Positions 33,529 to 42,086 of a stretch of 64,000 nt of DNA are shown here, in pieces. Under the pieces are notes generated by a model. It was not told the origin of the DNA and did no database searches. It worked only from the letters and a program-made list of their open reading frames with translations. This DNA is from Rhodanobacter ginsengisoli (lineage in GTDB: Bacteria > Pseudomonadota > Gammaproteobacteria > Xanthomonadales > Rhodanobacteraceae): contig NZ_JBHSNF010000002.1 in NCBI RefSeq assembly GCF_042657065.1, positions 620,001 through 684,000 on the forward strand, written 5' to 3'. Within the stretch, counting starts at the first letter, position 1. Every line of letters begins with the position of its first letter. The position numbers were made by a program, and so were the translations under genes.

Positions 33529-34110
33529 TTACTTGCCGACGCGGCTGTCGTACTCGCCCGTGCGGGTGTCGACCTTGATGATTTCGTCCTGATTGACGAA
33601 CAGCGGCACGCGCACCACCGCACCGGTTTCCAGCGTGGCCGGCTTGCCGCCACCGCCCGAGGTATCCCCGCGCACGCCCGGATCGGTCTCGACGATCTTC
33701 AGCTCGACGAACTTCGGCGGCTGCACGGCGATGATACCGCCGTTGAACAGGGTGACGACGCACTCCTCCTCACCCTTGAGCCACTTCCAGGCATCGCCCA
33801 TCGCGGCCAGCGATGCGGTCGCCATCTCGAACGTCTCCATGTTCATGAAGTTCCAGACGCGGTCCTTGCCAATGCCGTCGATGAACGAAAGTTGCATGTC
33901 GGTATCGGTGGCATCGGCCTCCTCGAACGAGTCGCTGGACTTCAGCGTCTGCTCGGTGGTGCGGCCGTCCTTCAGGTTGCGGATGCGGATACGGGTGAAC
34001 GCCTGCCCTTTGCCGGGCTTGACGAAGTCCGCCTCGACGATGATCCACGGATCACCGTTATGAAGGATCTTCTTGCCCGTTTTGACGTCGTTGAGGCCAA
34101 GGGTCGCCAT
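33529..34110 (-). CDS. efp: Elongation factor P
   Basis: 193 aa (usually about 188). Domain I tip VKPGKGQAF carries Lys34, the site that EpmA/EpmB convert to beta-lysyl-lysine; the modified residue stabilises peptidyl-tRNA at polyproline stretches. Other EF-P blocks: FMNMETFE, WLKGEEECVVTLFNGG, PPKFVELKIVETDPGVRGDT and VPLFVNQDEIIKVDTRTGEY. Divergent from epmB with an 88-nt shared upstream region, consistent with coordinated expression. EfpL at 1449-2012 is its unmodified paralogue. Confidence 0.97.
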   Translation of the reverse strand: MATLGLNDVKTGKKILHNGDPWIIVEADFVKPGKGQAFTRIRIRNLKDGRTTEQTLKSSDSFEEADATDTDMQLSFIDGIGKDRVWNFMNMETFEMATASLAAMGDAWKWLKGEEECVVTLFNGGIIAVQPPKFVELKIVETDPGVRGDTSGGGGKPATLETGAVVRVPLFVNQDEIIKVDTRTGEYDSRVGK

Positions 34111-34198
34111 GCGCTATCTGCTCCGGAGTCAATTTCGCCCGAGGGGCGGCTAAAATGGATATCTGTCACGGGCTTTATCGCCCGCATCAAGGCCCATC

Positions 34199-35209
34199 AT
34201 GATAACCGCAAGCCCCCATCTCCGCCTATCGTCGCCCGTGCCCGACTGGCGCGCGCTTTGGCGCGATGCCATCACCGACGCCGGTGAGTTGCTGCATGCG
34301 GTGGGGCTGGGCGAGCTCGCCGACCGGCTGCCGCCGGGCGATGCCGGCTTCGCCTTGCGGGTCCCGCGTGGATTCGTGGCGCGCATGCGTCGCAACGATC
34401 GGAACGACCCGCTCCTGCTGCAGGTGCTGCCGCAACTGGCCGAGCTCGAGGAGGTACCGGGTTTCGTCATCGACGCCGTGGGTGACATGGGTTCACGCGC
34501 CGCCCAGGGCGTGCTGCACAAGTACCAGGGCCGCGCCCTGCTGGTCGCCAGCGGCAGCTGTGCCATCAACTGCCGCTACTGCTTCCGGCGGCACTTTCCC
34601 TATGGCGACGAGATGGCGGCGGCCGGTCAATGGCGGCAGGCGCTGGAACATCTGCGCCAGGACGATTCGATCAGCGAGCTGATCCTCTCCGGTGGCGATC
34701 CGCTGGCGCTGGCCACCGGTAAACTGGAGGAGCTGAGCCGGGGCCTGGCCGAACTTCCCCACGTCACCCGCCTGCGCATCCACAGCCGACTGCCGGTGGT
34801 ATTGCCCGAGCGGATCGACACGGCATTGCTGGCATGGCTGGCGGAATTGCCGCTGCAGAAGGTGATGGTGCTGCATGCCAATCACGCCAACGAGATCGAT
34901 GCCGGGGTCGATGCCGCCTGCGCGGCGCTGCGCGAGGCCGGGGTCACCCTGCTCAACCAGTCCGTGCTGCTGCGGGGGATCAATGACGACGCCGGGACGC
35001 TGGCGGAACTGTCCGAACGGCTGTTCGCCGCCGGGGTCCTGCCGTACTACCTGCATCAACTCGATCGGGTCCGGGGTACCGCGCATTTCGAGGTCGACGA
35101 CTCCGGCGCACTGGCCCTGATGGATACCCTGCGCGCCCGGCTGCCGGGCTATCTGGTACCCAAGCTGGTCCGCGAGGTGGCCGGGGATGCCTCCAAGCGG
35201 CCGCTGTGA
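34199..35209 (+). CDS. epmB: EF-P beta-lysylation protein EpmB (lysine 2,3-aminomutase)
   Basis: 336 aa radical-SAM, PLP-dependent enzyme that makes (R)-beta-lysine for EF-P modification. Fe-S cluster motif CAINCRYC with Cys121, Cys125 and Cys128; LILSGGDPLAL near residue 160 and LRIHSRLPVVLPERI near 195 are family blocks; the C-terminus YLVPKLVREVAGDASKRPL contains the PLP-binding lysine region. It is shorter than clostridial aminomutases, as expected for EpmB. EpmA (the ligase) is not in the window. Confidence 0.95.
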   Translation: MITASPHLRLSSPVPDWRALWRDAITDAGELLHAVGLGELADRLPPGDAGFALRVPRGFVARMRRNDRNDPLLLQVLPQLAELEEVPGFVIDAVGDMGSRAAQGVLHKYQGRALLVASGSCAINCRYCFRRHFPYGDEMAAAGQWRQALEHLRQDDSISELILSGGDPLALATGKLEELSRGLAELPHVTRLRIHSRLPVVLPERIDTALLAWLAELPLQKVMVLHANHANEIDAGVDAACAALREAGVTLLNQSVLLRGINDDAGTLAELSERLFAAGVLPYYLHQLDRVRGTAHFEVDDSGALALMDTLRARLPGYLVPKLVREVAGDASKRPL

Positions 35210-35335
35210 CCGGGGCAACCGCCGCCATTGTGCGGTTTTCGCTGGCGGCCCGTGGCGGAATCCGTTACAAACACTGTTGACAAGCGATCATGCCCACCGA
35301 CCGCCCGCGGTGATCAACGGACAGCCCAAGGCCCC

Positions 35336-37375
35336 ATGAAAAAAGACTACGTCATCAAGATCCTTTTCATAGAGAACTCGCTTGAAGAGGCGGAACAGAT
35401 CATCAGCCTGCTGCGCAACAACGGCATCGCCGTTAGGCCGGCGCGCGCCACCAACGTCGAGCAGGTGCGGACCGCGGTGAACGAGCTGGAACCGGACGTG
35501 GTGATGTTCGACCCTGCGGTCACCAGCATCACGCTGGATGAGGCAATGACGGTACTCGATGTCTACAGCCGCGATTATTCGCTGCTGGGCCTGACCAACA
35601 CGATGGACACGAAGATCCTGGCCGAGCTGTTCGAGGGCGGCGTGCGCGGCATCGCGATCCGCAGCCACCCGAAGCAGCTGATCGCGGTGCTGCAGCGCGA
35701 GTTCGAATCGTTGCAGACACGCCGTCTGGCCCGCCGCCTGGAAACCGCACTGCGGGAATCGGAGCGGCGCTGCGATGCCTTGCTGGACTCCTCCACCGAT
35801 GCGATCGCCTACGTCCATGAAGGCATGCACGTGCGGGCCAACCAGGCTTACCTGGACACCTTCGGTTACGAAAGTTTCGACGACCTGCTCGGCCTGCCGG
35901 TGCTGGACATGATCGACGCCGCCAATGCGGACGAATTGAAGTCGGTGCTCAAGGGGCAGGCGCGCCAGGGGAAGTCGCCACAGCTCAACCTGCGCGCGCG
36001 ACGTGCCGACGGCAGCCACTTCGACGCCACGGTGGAATTCGCCCCGGCCACGTTCGAAGGCGAGCCGTGCCTGCAGATCGTGTTCCGCCGGCAGCTGGTC
36101 GACCCGGCCGTGCTGGAACAGTTGCAGCGCGACCCGGTCACCGGGTTGTTCAATCGCGCCCGCATGCTGGAATGTGTCGATGACGCCGTGACCGCGGCGG
36201 CCAAGGGCAAGAAAGGCCAGTCGTTGCTGCTGATCGAACCGGACAACTGGGCCACGCTGGTGGCCGGCATCGGGCTGGGCAAGGCCGACGAGCTGATGGC
36301 CGGCTTTGCCGACCGGATCCGCATGCTGCTGGGTACCGACGATGTCGCCGGCATGCTCGCCGAACATACGCTTGGCGTGGTGCTGGACTCGCGTCCGGAC
36401 GAGGCGATCAGGGAATGGATCGCCAAGCTGCAGCAGAGTGTCAGCAGCGAAATCTTCGACGCCGGCACTCGTTCCATCACGGTCACCACGAGCGTCGGCG
36501 GCAGCCTGCTTGGCGAAAAGAATGCGAATGCCGAACTGCTGCTCAACCAGGCCAGCCACGCCCTGCGTACCGCGCAGAGCCTCGGCGGCAGCCAGGTGGA
36601 ACTGCATGACCCGGCGGCGCGCGAAAAGGCCGACGAGGAACGCGATCGCTTCTGGCTGGAGCTGCTGCAGCAGGCGCTGACGAACGATGGCCTGGTGCTC
36701 TATCACCAGCAGACCATCAGCCTGCAGGATGCCGAAGGTGACTACTCGGAAATCCTGCTGCGCATGAACGGGCCACAGGGAGAGGTATTGCCCGGCTTCT
36801 TCATGCCGATCGCCGAAAAGCACAACCTCACCGGTGCGATCGACCGATGGGTGCTCGACAAGGCCATCAGCGCACTGCAGGAGAGGGATACCCAGGGGCA
36901 GCAGACCACCTTCTTCATCAAACTCACCGCCGCCTCGCTGCAGGACGACACCCTGTTGCCCTGGCTGGATGCACGACTCAAGCGCGCGGCTCTGAAGCGC
37001 GGCCATCTCGTGCTGGAGATGACCGAGAGCAAGGTCATGACCCTGCTGCGCCCGGCGCAGGAGTTCGTCAATGGATGGAAGAAGCTGGGCGGCCGTTTCG
37101 CGCTGGAACAGTTCGGCTCCGGCCTCAACTCGTTCCAGCTGCTCAATCACATCGACGCGGACTATCTGAAGATCGACCGCAGCCACATGGCCGATCTGCC
37201 ACAGCATCCCGACAGCCAGAAGAAGATCGCCGAGATCTGCCAGCAGGCGCATGAACTGAAACGCCAGACCATCGCCGAGTGGGTCGAGGACGCCACCAGC
37301 ACATCGTTGCTGTTTGCCTGCGGGGTCGACTTCGTGCAGGGCAATTTCCTGCAGCCGCCGCAAAGGCTGGATTGA
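35336..37375 (+). CDS. fimX: FimX-type c-di-GMP effector (REC-PAS-degenerate GGDEF-EAL)
   Basis: 679 aa. Receiver-like domain 1 to about 130 (no phosphorylatable Asp in the usual context), PAS domain about 140-260, degenerate GGDEF about 265-420 and EAL about 430-675. The GGDEF position reads AEHTL, so no cyclase activity is expected. The EAL motif is EILLRM, and later EAL-catalytic residues are also changed, so it should bind rather than cleave c-di-GMP. This is the arrangement of FimX, which controls type IV pilus assembly and twitching with PilZ and PilB. Start 35336 gives MKKDYVIKILFIENS; earlier in-frame codons have no support. A terminator follows. Confidence 0.88.
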   Translation: MKKDYVIKILFIENSLEEAEQIISLLRNNGIAVRPARATNVEQVRTAVNELEPDVVMFDPAVTSITLDEAMTVLDVYSRDYSLLGLTNTMDTKILAELFEGGVRGIAIRSHPKQLIAVLQREFESLQTRRLARRLETALRESERRCDALLDSSTDAIAYVHEGMHVRANQAYLDTFGYESFDDLLGLPVLDMIDAANADELKSVLKGQARQGKSPQLNLRARRADGSHFDATVEFAPATFEGEPCLQIVFRRQLVDPAVLEQLQRDPVTGLFNRARMLECVDDAVTAAAKGKKGQSLLLIEPDNWATLVAGIGLGKADELMAGFADRIRMLLGTDDVAGMLAEHTLGVVLDSRPDEAIREWIAKLQQSVSSEIFDAGTRSITVTTSVGGSLLGEKNANAELLLNQASHALRTAQSLGGSQVELHDPAAREKADEERDRFWLELLQQALTNDGLVLYHQQTISLQDAEGDYSEILLRMNGPQGEVLPGFFMPIAEKHNLTGAIDRWVLDKAISALQERDTQGQQTTFFIKLTAASLQDDTLLPWLDARLKRAALKRGHLVLEMTESKVMTLLRPAQEFVNGWKKLGGRFALEQFGSGLNSFQLLNHIDADYLKIDRSHMADLPQHPDSQKKIAEICQQAHELKRQTIAEWVEDATSTSLLFACGVDFVQGNFLQPPQRLD

Positions 37376-37425
37376 GTCCGGCGGCGACCCGACGCATCGC
37401 GTCACCGACCAGCCCGACAGCAACG

Positions 37426-37457
37426 AAAAAACCCGCGGATCGCTCCGCGGGTTTTTT
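37426..37457. terminator. Bidirectional terminator between fimX and rplS
   Basis: AAAAAACCCGCGGA, a 4-nt loop and the exact complement ending in TTTTTT; lies between convergent fimX and rplS. Confidence 0.85.
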
Positions 37458-37479
37458 CATGCGACCGCTACGGAGTGGA

Positions 37480-37884
37480 TTACTCGGCGGCGGAGGCTGC
37501 AGCGGCTGCCTTGGCGTTGGCCTTGGCAGTAGCCGCGGCGGCGATATCTTCCTTGATGCGTGCGGCCTTGCCTTCCAGACCGCGCAGGTAATACAGCTTG
37601 GCGCCGCGCACCTTGCCCTTGCGCTTCACCGTCACCGAATCGATCTGCTGGCTGTGCGCCTGGAACACGCGCTCCACGCCCGTGCCATGCGAGATCTTGC
37701 GCACCGTGAAGGCCGAATGCAGGCCGCGACTGCGCTTGGCGATGACGATGCCCTCGAACGCCTGCACGCGCTCGCGATTGCCTTCCTTCACCTTGACGTT
37801 GACCACCACGGTGTCGCCGGGGCTGAAATCCGGCAGCTGGCGGGTGATCTGCTCGGATTCGAACTGTTCAATGATCTTGTTCAT
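37480..37884 (-). CDS. rplS: 50S ribosomal protein L19
   Basis: 134 aa. Family core FSPGDTVVVNVKVKEGNRER, VQAFEGIVIAKRSRG and KVRGAKLYYLRG; lies at the 30S-50S interface. The C-terminus after GKAARIKED is an Ala/Lys-rich tail about 20 residues longer than in E. coli (115 aa). Last gene of the rpsP-rimM-trmD-rplS cluster, followed by a strong terminator. Confidence 0.97.
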   Translation of the reverse strand: MNKIIEQFESEQITRQLPDFSPGDTVVVNVKVKEGNRERVQAFEGIVIAKRSRGLHSAFTVRKISHGTGVERVFQAHSQQIDSVTVKRKGKVRGAKLYYLRGLEGKAARIKEDIAAAATAKANAKAAAAASAAE

Positions 37885-37932
37885 GGCGCACCTGTCGGTT
37901 CACTTAAGCGATGTCAATCATGGCTGCGGTCA

Positions 37933-38721
37933 TCACTCGACCGCATCGTCTTGTCGCGACGGCTCTTCTCGAGCCTGCCCTTGCGAGGCATGTTCGCGGC
38001 GGAATTCATCCAGCAATGCACGGGACTTCGCATCCAGCACACGCTGTGACAACAAATCCGGTCGTCGCAACCAGGTCCGTCCCAGCGACTGCTTCAGGCG
38101 CCAGCGGGCGATCGCCGCATGGTCACCGGAGAGCAACACTGCCGGCACGGTACCCAGTGCGTCCTGCACCGGTCTTGCATAATGCGGACAATCCAGCAGG
38201 CCATCCGAAAATGAATCCTGCTCGGCCGACTGCGCGTCATTCAACGCGCCGTCCTGCAAGCGCCCCACTGCGTCGATGATCACCGCAGCGGCCAGTTCGC
38301 CACCGGACAGCACATAATCGCCGATGGAAAGCTCCTCGTCGACCTCGTGCGCCAGCAGGCGCTCATCCACACCTTCGTAACGCCCGCAGAGCAGAGCGAT
38401 TCGCGGCAATTTCGCCAGCGCTTCCACCCTGCCCTGCGTCAGCCGCGCTCCCTGCGGACTGAGGTAAATCACGTGCGCCGGTTCTGGCGCCGCGTCACGC
38501 ATCGCCGCCAGGGCTGCACGCAACGGTTCAATCATCATCACCATGCCCGGACCGCCGCCATACGAGCTGCTGTCCACGCTGCGGTGCCTGTCGCTGCTGT
38601 AGTCGCGCGGATTCCAGGTTTCCACCTGCAGCAACTCGCGTTGCTGCGCGCGTCCCACTACACCGACCGCGGCGCACTGGCGCACGAAGTCGGGAAACAG
38701 GCTGACGACATCGATGCGCAT
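37933..38721 (-). CDS. trmD: tRNA (guanine37-N1)-methyltransferase
   Basis: 262 aa SPOUT methyltransferase making m1G37, which prevents frameshifting. Knot motifs YLSPQGARLTQ, ALLCGRYEGVDERLL and SIGDYVLSGGELAA, plus the anticodon-recognition block HYARP near residue 180. Standard member of the rpsP operon. Confidence 0.97.
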   Translation of the reverse strand: MRIDVVSLFPDFVRQCAAVGVVGRAQQRELLQVETWNPRDYSSDRHRSVDSSSYGGGPGMVMMIEPLRAALAAMRDAAPEPAHVIYLSPQGARLTQGRVEALAKLPRIALLCGRYEGVDERLLAHEVDEELSIGDYVLSGGELAAAVIIDAVGRLQDGALNDAQSAEQDSFSDGLLDCPHYARPVQDALGTVPAVLLSGDHAAIARWRLKQSLGRTWLRRPDLLSQRVLDAKSRALLDEFRREHASQGQAREEPSRQDDAVE

Positions 38722-38756
38722 GATCCGCGTTCCTCAAGTCCCGCTACCCGGCGACG

Positions 38757-39272
38757 TCAGAATTCAGGATCCCAGTCCACCACCATGCGCCCTGCGGACA
38801 AGTCCACCGAACGCACATACGAACCCTGGACGAAAGGAATCAGCCGCTCGCGCTCGCCGTCCCTCACCACCACGACATCGTTGGCACCGGTGGCGAACAG
38901 GTGACTGACCCGCCCCAGCAACACATCTTCCGTGGTGACAACCTCGAGTCCTTCGAGATCGACCCAGTAATACTCATTCTCCGCCGGAGGAGGCAGCTGC
39001 TCACGGGCGACATAGATGTCGGTACCGATCAGCGCGGCTGCCTGCTCGCGGTCGTCCACACCGGGCAGCTGGGCCACCATGCCCTTGCCTTGCGTACGAC
39101 CCTTCACTCCGCTGATCTGCGTCTCCGCACCCGGCGCTGCACTGAGCAGCCAAGGCTGGTAGTCGAAGATCCGCATGCGTGGCTCGGCCCAGGATTCGAT
39201 CTTGAGCCAGCCCTGCACGCCATACAGCCCGACGATGCGCCCGATCGGGACGCGCCGACCGGCTGCCGTCAT
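38757..39272 (-). CDS. rimM: Ribosome maturation factor RimM
   Basis: 171 aa. N-terminal beta-barrel (VPIGRIVGLYGVQGWLKIES) and C-terminal PRC-barrel (NEYYWVDLEGLEVVT... DVLLGRVSHLFATGANDVVV). Binds S19 and helps 16S 3' domain assembly. The ATG at 39272 is 2 nt after rpsP; a longer frame overlaps rpsP. Confidence 0.96.
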   Translation of the reverse strand: MTAAGRRVPIGRIVGLYGVQGWLKIESWAEPRMRIFDYQPWLLSAAPGAETQISGVKGRTQGKGMVAQLPGVDDREQAAALIGTDIYVAREQLPPPAENEYYWVDLEGLEVVTTEDVLLGRVSHLFATGANDVVVVRDGERERLIPFVQGSYVRSVDLSAGRMVVDWDPEF

Positions 39273-39274
39273 GT

Positions 39275-39532
39275 TCAGGCGGCCTGCTGCAGCTTGCCGG
39301 CTTCCTTGACCAGGGCGGCGACCTTGTCGGTCAGCTGCGCACCCTTGCCCACCCATTCCTTGACGCGCTCGACATTCAGCTCAAGGCGCTTGTCCTTGCC
39401 CGATGCGACCGGATTGTAATAACCGACGTTCTCGATGTTGCGGCCGTCGCGCTTGCTGCGCTGATCGGTCACGACAACGTGGTAGAACGGACGGCCCTTT
39501 GCGCCACCGCGCGAAAGACGAATCTTGACCAT
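39275..39532 (-). CDS. rpsP: 30S ribosomal protein S16
   Basis: 85 aa, normal size. MVKIRLSRGGAKGRPFYHVV then VTDQRSKRDGRNIENVGYYNP are characteristic. First gene of the rpsP-rimM-trmD-rplS operon. A TAAAAT -10-like box lies about 65 nt upstream. Confidence 0.97.
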   Translation of the reverse strand: MVKIRLSRGGAKGRPFYHVVVTDQRSKRDGRNIENVGYYNPVASGKDKRLELNVERVKEWVGKGAQLTDKVAALVKEAGKLQQAA

Positions 39533-39596
39533 GGTAAAACTCCAGAATTGCCGAACCAGCGGCAGGCACACGCGAGTCGTGCGCGGTAAACGGGGC

Positions 39597-39602
39597 ATTT
39601 TA
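39597..39602 (-). promoter_or_regulatory. Possible -10 element for the rpsP operon
   Basis: TAAAAT on the minus strand, 64 nt upstream of the rpsP start and just downstream of repeat copy D. No good -35 match at 16-18 nt was found, so this is tentative. Confidence 0.3.
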
Positions 39603-39635
39603 GCGGGTTTTCGGGAAAAGGGAAGGCCTGACGGT

Positions 39636-39724
39636 GAGAAGTGGGTGGAAAGGAGTGAGAAACGAGAATGGAGCGTCAGACCCGCATTCTCTCGTTTCTC
39701 ACTCCTCCCCACTCGTTTCTCGCA
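39636..39724 (-). repeat. Intercistronic purine/pyrimidine inverted repeat, copy D
   Basis: Begins 3 nt after the ffh stop. The best-paired copy: arms 39652-39670 (GGAGTGAGAAACGAGAATG on the + strand) and 39685-39705 are complementary with a two-base bulge and a 14-nt loop. Read on the minus strand the order is purine half then pyrimidine half, as in copies A-C. It could act as an ffh 3' structure. Confidence 0.8.
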
Positions 39725-39727
39725 CTT

Positions 39728-41107
39728 CTAGCGCATCGGCGGCAGGCCGCCCATCCCGCCCATGCCCTTCATGGCCCCGCGCATCTGCCGCATCAGGCCC
39801 TTGCTGCCACCCTTTGACAGCTTGGACATCATCTTTTCCATCTGCATGTACTGCTTGAGCACCCGATTGACGTCGGCCGGCTGGGTACCGGAACCCCGAG
39901 CCACCCGGGCACGGCGCGAGCCGTTGAGCAGATCCGGATGGCGACGTTCCTTCTTGGTCATCGAACTGATGATCGCGATCATCCGCTTCATCTCGCCGTC
40001 GTTGACCTTGGACTTCACGCTGTCCGGCAGGTTGGAAACGCCCGGAAGCTTGTCCATCAGACCGGCCAGGCCGCCCATGTTGCCCATCTGCTCCAGCTGG
40101 TCCTTCATGTCGTTCAGGTCGAAGCGCTTGCCCTTCATCACCTTCTGGGCGAGCTTCTGCGCCTTGTCCTGGTCGACCTTGCGTTCGACTTCCTCGACCA
40201 GCGACAGCACGTCGCCCATGCCGAGGATGCGCTGGGCCAGGCGATCGGGATGGAACGGCTCCAGCGCGTCGCTTTTCTCGCCCGCGCCGAGGAACTTGAT
40301 CGGCTTGCCGGTCACGTAGCGTACGGACAGCGCCGCGCCGCCACGGGCATCGCCATCGGTCTTGGTCAGGATCACGCCGGTCAGCGGCAGCGCCTCGTTG
40401 AATGCCTTGGCCGTGTTGGCGGCATCCTGACCGGTCATGGAATCGACCACGAACAGGGTTTCGATCGGCGTGATCGCGGCATGCAGGGCCTTGATCTCGG
40501 CCATCATCGCCTCGTCCACGTGCAGGCGGCCCGCGGTATCCACGATCAGCACATCGATCACTTCACGCCTGGCCGCCGCCACCGCCGCCCTGGCGATGGC
40601 CACCGGATCCTGGCCCGCCTCGGACGGGAAGAACTTCACCCCGACCTGCTCGGCCAGGGTGCGCAACTGTTCGATCGCCGCCGGACGATAGACGTCGCAG
40701 CTGACCACCATCACCCGCTTCTTCTTGCGCTCGGTGAGCAACCGCGCCAGCTTGGCCACCGTCGTGGTCTTGCCGGCACCCTGCAGGCCGGCCATCAGCA
40801 CCACGGCCGGTGGCTGCTGGGCCAGGTTCAATTCGGTGTTGGCGGTACCCATCACCACGGTCAGCTCGTCGCTGACCACCTTGACCAGCGCCTGGCCGGG
40901 CGACAGGCTCTTGACCACTTCCTGGCCGACCGCGCGGACCTTGATCCGCTGGATCAGCGCCTGCACCACGGGCAGCGCGACATCCGCCTCCAGCAGCGCG
41001 ATGCGTACCTCGCGCAGGGCTTCGCGGATGTTCTCCTCGGTCAGCCGGCCGCGGCCGCGCAGACGATTGACGGTGGTGGAAAGACGTTGGCTGAGCGACT
41101 CGAACAT
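39728..41107 (-). CDS. ffh: Signal recognition particle protein Ffh
   Basis: 459 aa GTPase. N domain, G domain with GLQGAGKTTTVAKLARLL (P-loop), DTAGRLHVDE and TKTDGDARGGAAL, and a Met-rich C-terminal M domain (MQMEKMMSKLSKGG, MRQMRGAMKGMGGMGG) that binds 4.5S RNA and signal sequences. Directs inner-membrane proteins co-translationally. Divergent from the YpjD-like gene. Confidence 0.97.
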   Translation of the reverse strand: MFESLSQRLSTTVNRLRGRGRLTEENIREALREVRIALLEADVALPVVQALIQRIKVRAVGQEVVKSLSPGQALVKVVSDELTVVMGTANTELNLAQQPPAVVLMAGLQGAGKTTTVAKLARLLTERKKKRVMVVSCDVYRPAAIEQLRTLAEQVGVKFFPSEAGQDPVAIARAAVAAARREVIDVLIVDTAGRLHVDEAMMAEIKALHAAITPIETLFVVDSMTGQDAANTAKAFNEALPLTGVILTKTDGDARGGAALSVRYVTGKPIKFLGAGEKSDALEPFHPDRLAQRILGMGDVLSLVEEVERKVDQDKAQKLAQKVMKGKRFDLNDMKDQLEQMGNMGGLAGLMDKLPGVSNLPDSVKSKVNDGEMKRMIAIISSMTKKERRHPDLLNGSRRARVARGSGTQPADVNRVLKQYMQMEKMMSKLSKGGSKGLMRQMRGAMKGMGGMGGLPPMR

Positions 41108-41203
41108 GGCGAAACCGGCATACAGGAAAGGAGCCGATTATAGCGGACGCGATGATCGGCTTCGCATGCACGCCGGCAAGGGCCTGTGCGACACTGCACC
41201 GCT

Positions 41204-42001
41204 ATGGCCATTCACCTCCTTGCCTCGCTCGCTATCGTGCTTTATCTCGTTGCTGCCGGGGGATTGGCACGCCCCCTGCTGAGTGGCGGCCAGCCGTTGA
41301 ACCGGCTCGCCCTGAGCCTCGCCGGCGGCGCGGTGCTGATCCATGCCGGGATCCTGCTGGGCATGCATCGCGGCGCACTGGACCTGCATTTTTTCGCTGC
41401 ACTGTCGCTGGTCGCCTTCGTGGTCTCGGTGCTGACCTTGCTGGTGAACCTCTCGCGCCCGGTCGCCGCCCTGGGCGTGATCGTGTTCCCGCTGACCGCC
41501 CTGTTGATCGCGGTCGACAGCTTCCTGGCGCCACCGACACTGCCGCAGCCCATGGACTGGCAGATCAAGCTGCACGTCACCGTGGCCCTGATCGCCTTCG
41601 GCGTGCTGTCGATCGCCGCCGCGCTGGCGATCCTGCTGGCCGTGCAGGAACGCGCGCTGCGCCATCGTCAGTTCGGCCCCTGGCTGCGGGCGCTGCCGCC
41701 GCTGACGCTGACCGAGACGCTGCTGTTCCGCCTGATCGGCGCGGGCTTCGCCCTGCTCACACTGACCCTGCTTACCGGGGCGCTGTTTGTCGACAATCTG
41801 TTTGGCCAGCACCTGGCCCACAAGACGATCCTGTCGATCGTGGCATGGCTGGTCTTCGGCATACTGCTTTATGGCCGGTGGCGCCACGGCTGGCGCGGCC
41901 AGCGTGCGGTCAACCTGACCCTGATCGGCATGGCCGTGTTGTTGCTCGCGTTCTTCGGCACCAAGGCAGCGCTGGAACTGGTACTGCATCGGGGCATGTA
42001 A
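41204..42001 (+). CDS. CcsA/YpjD-like inner-membrane cytochrome c biogenesis-type protein
   Basis: 265 aa with eight hydrophobic segments. Conserved His residues in the membrane (KLHVTVALIAFGVLSIAAAL and HKTILSIVAWLVFGILLYGR, each under 21 residues) match the CcsA/HemX/YpjD domain, which handles heme in related proteins. Divergent pairing with ffh is seen widely in gammaproteobacteria. ATG at 41204 is preferred to 41186. Whether it takes part in cytochrome c maturation is unknown. Confidence 0.85.
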   Translation: MAIHLLASLAIVLYLVAAGGLARPLLSGGQPLNRLALSLAGGAVLIHAGILLGMHRGALDLHFFAALSLVAFVVSVLTLLVNLSRPVAALGVIVFPLTALLIAVDSFLAPPTLPQPMDWQIKLHVTVALIAFGVLSIAAALAILLAVQERALRHRQFGPWLRALPPLTLTETLLFRLIGAGFALLTLTLLTGALFVDNLFGQHLAHKTILSIVAWLVFGILLYGRWRHGWRGQRAVNLTLIGMAVLLLAFFGTKAALELVLHRGM

Positions 42002-42086
42002 GCCGCGCCTCGCACGCCTGCCCGGCGTCCCGAACCGACAGCCCGCGCGTTACCATCTGCCCGATCTCCCATCGTGATGGTGTCCC

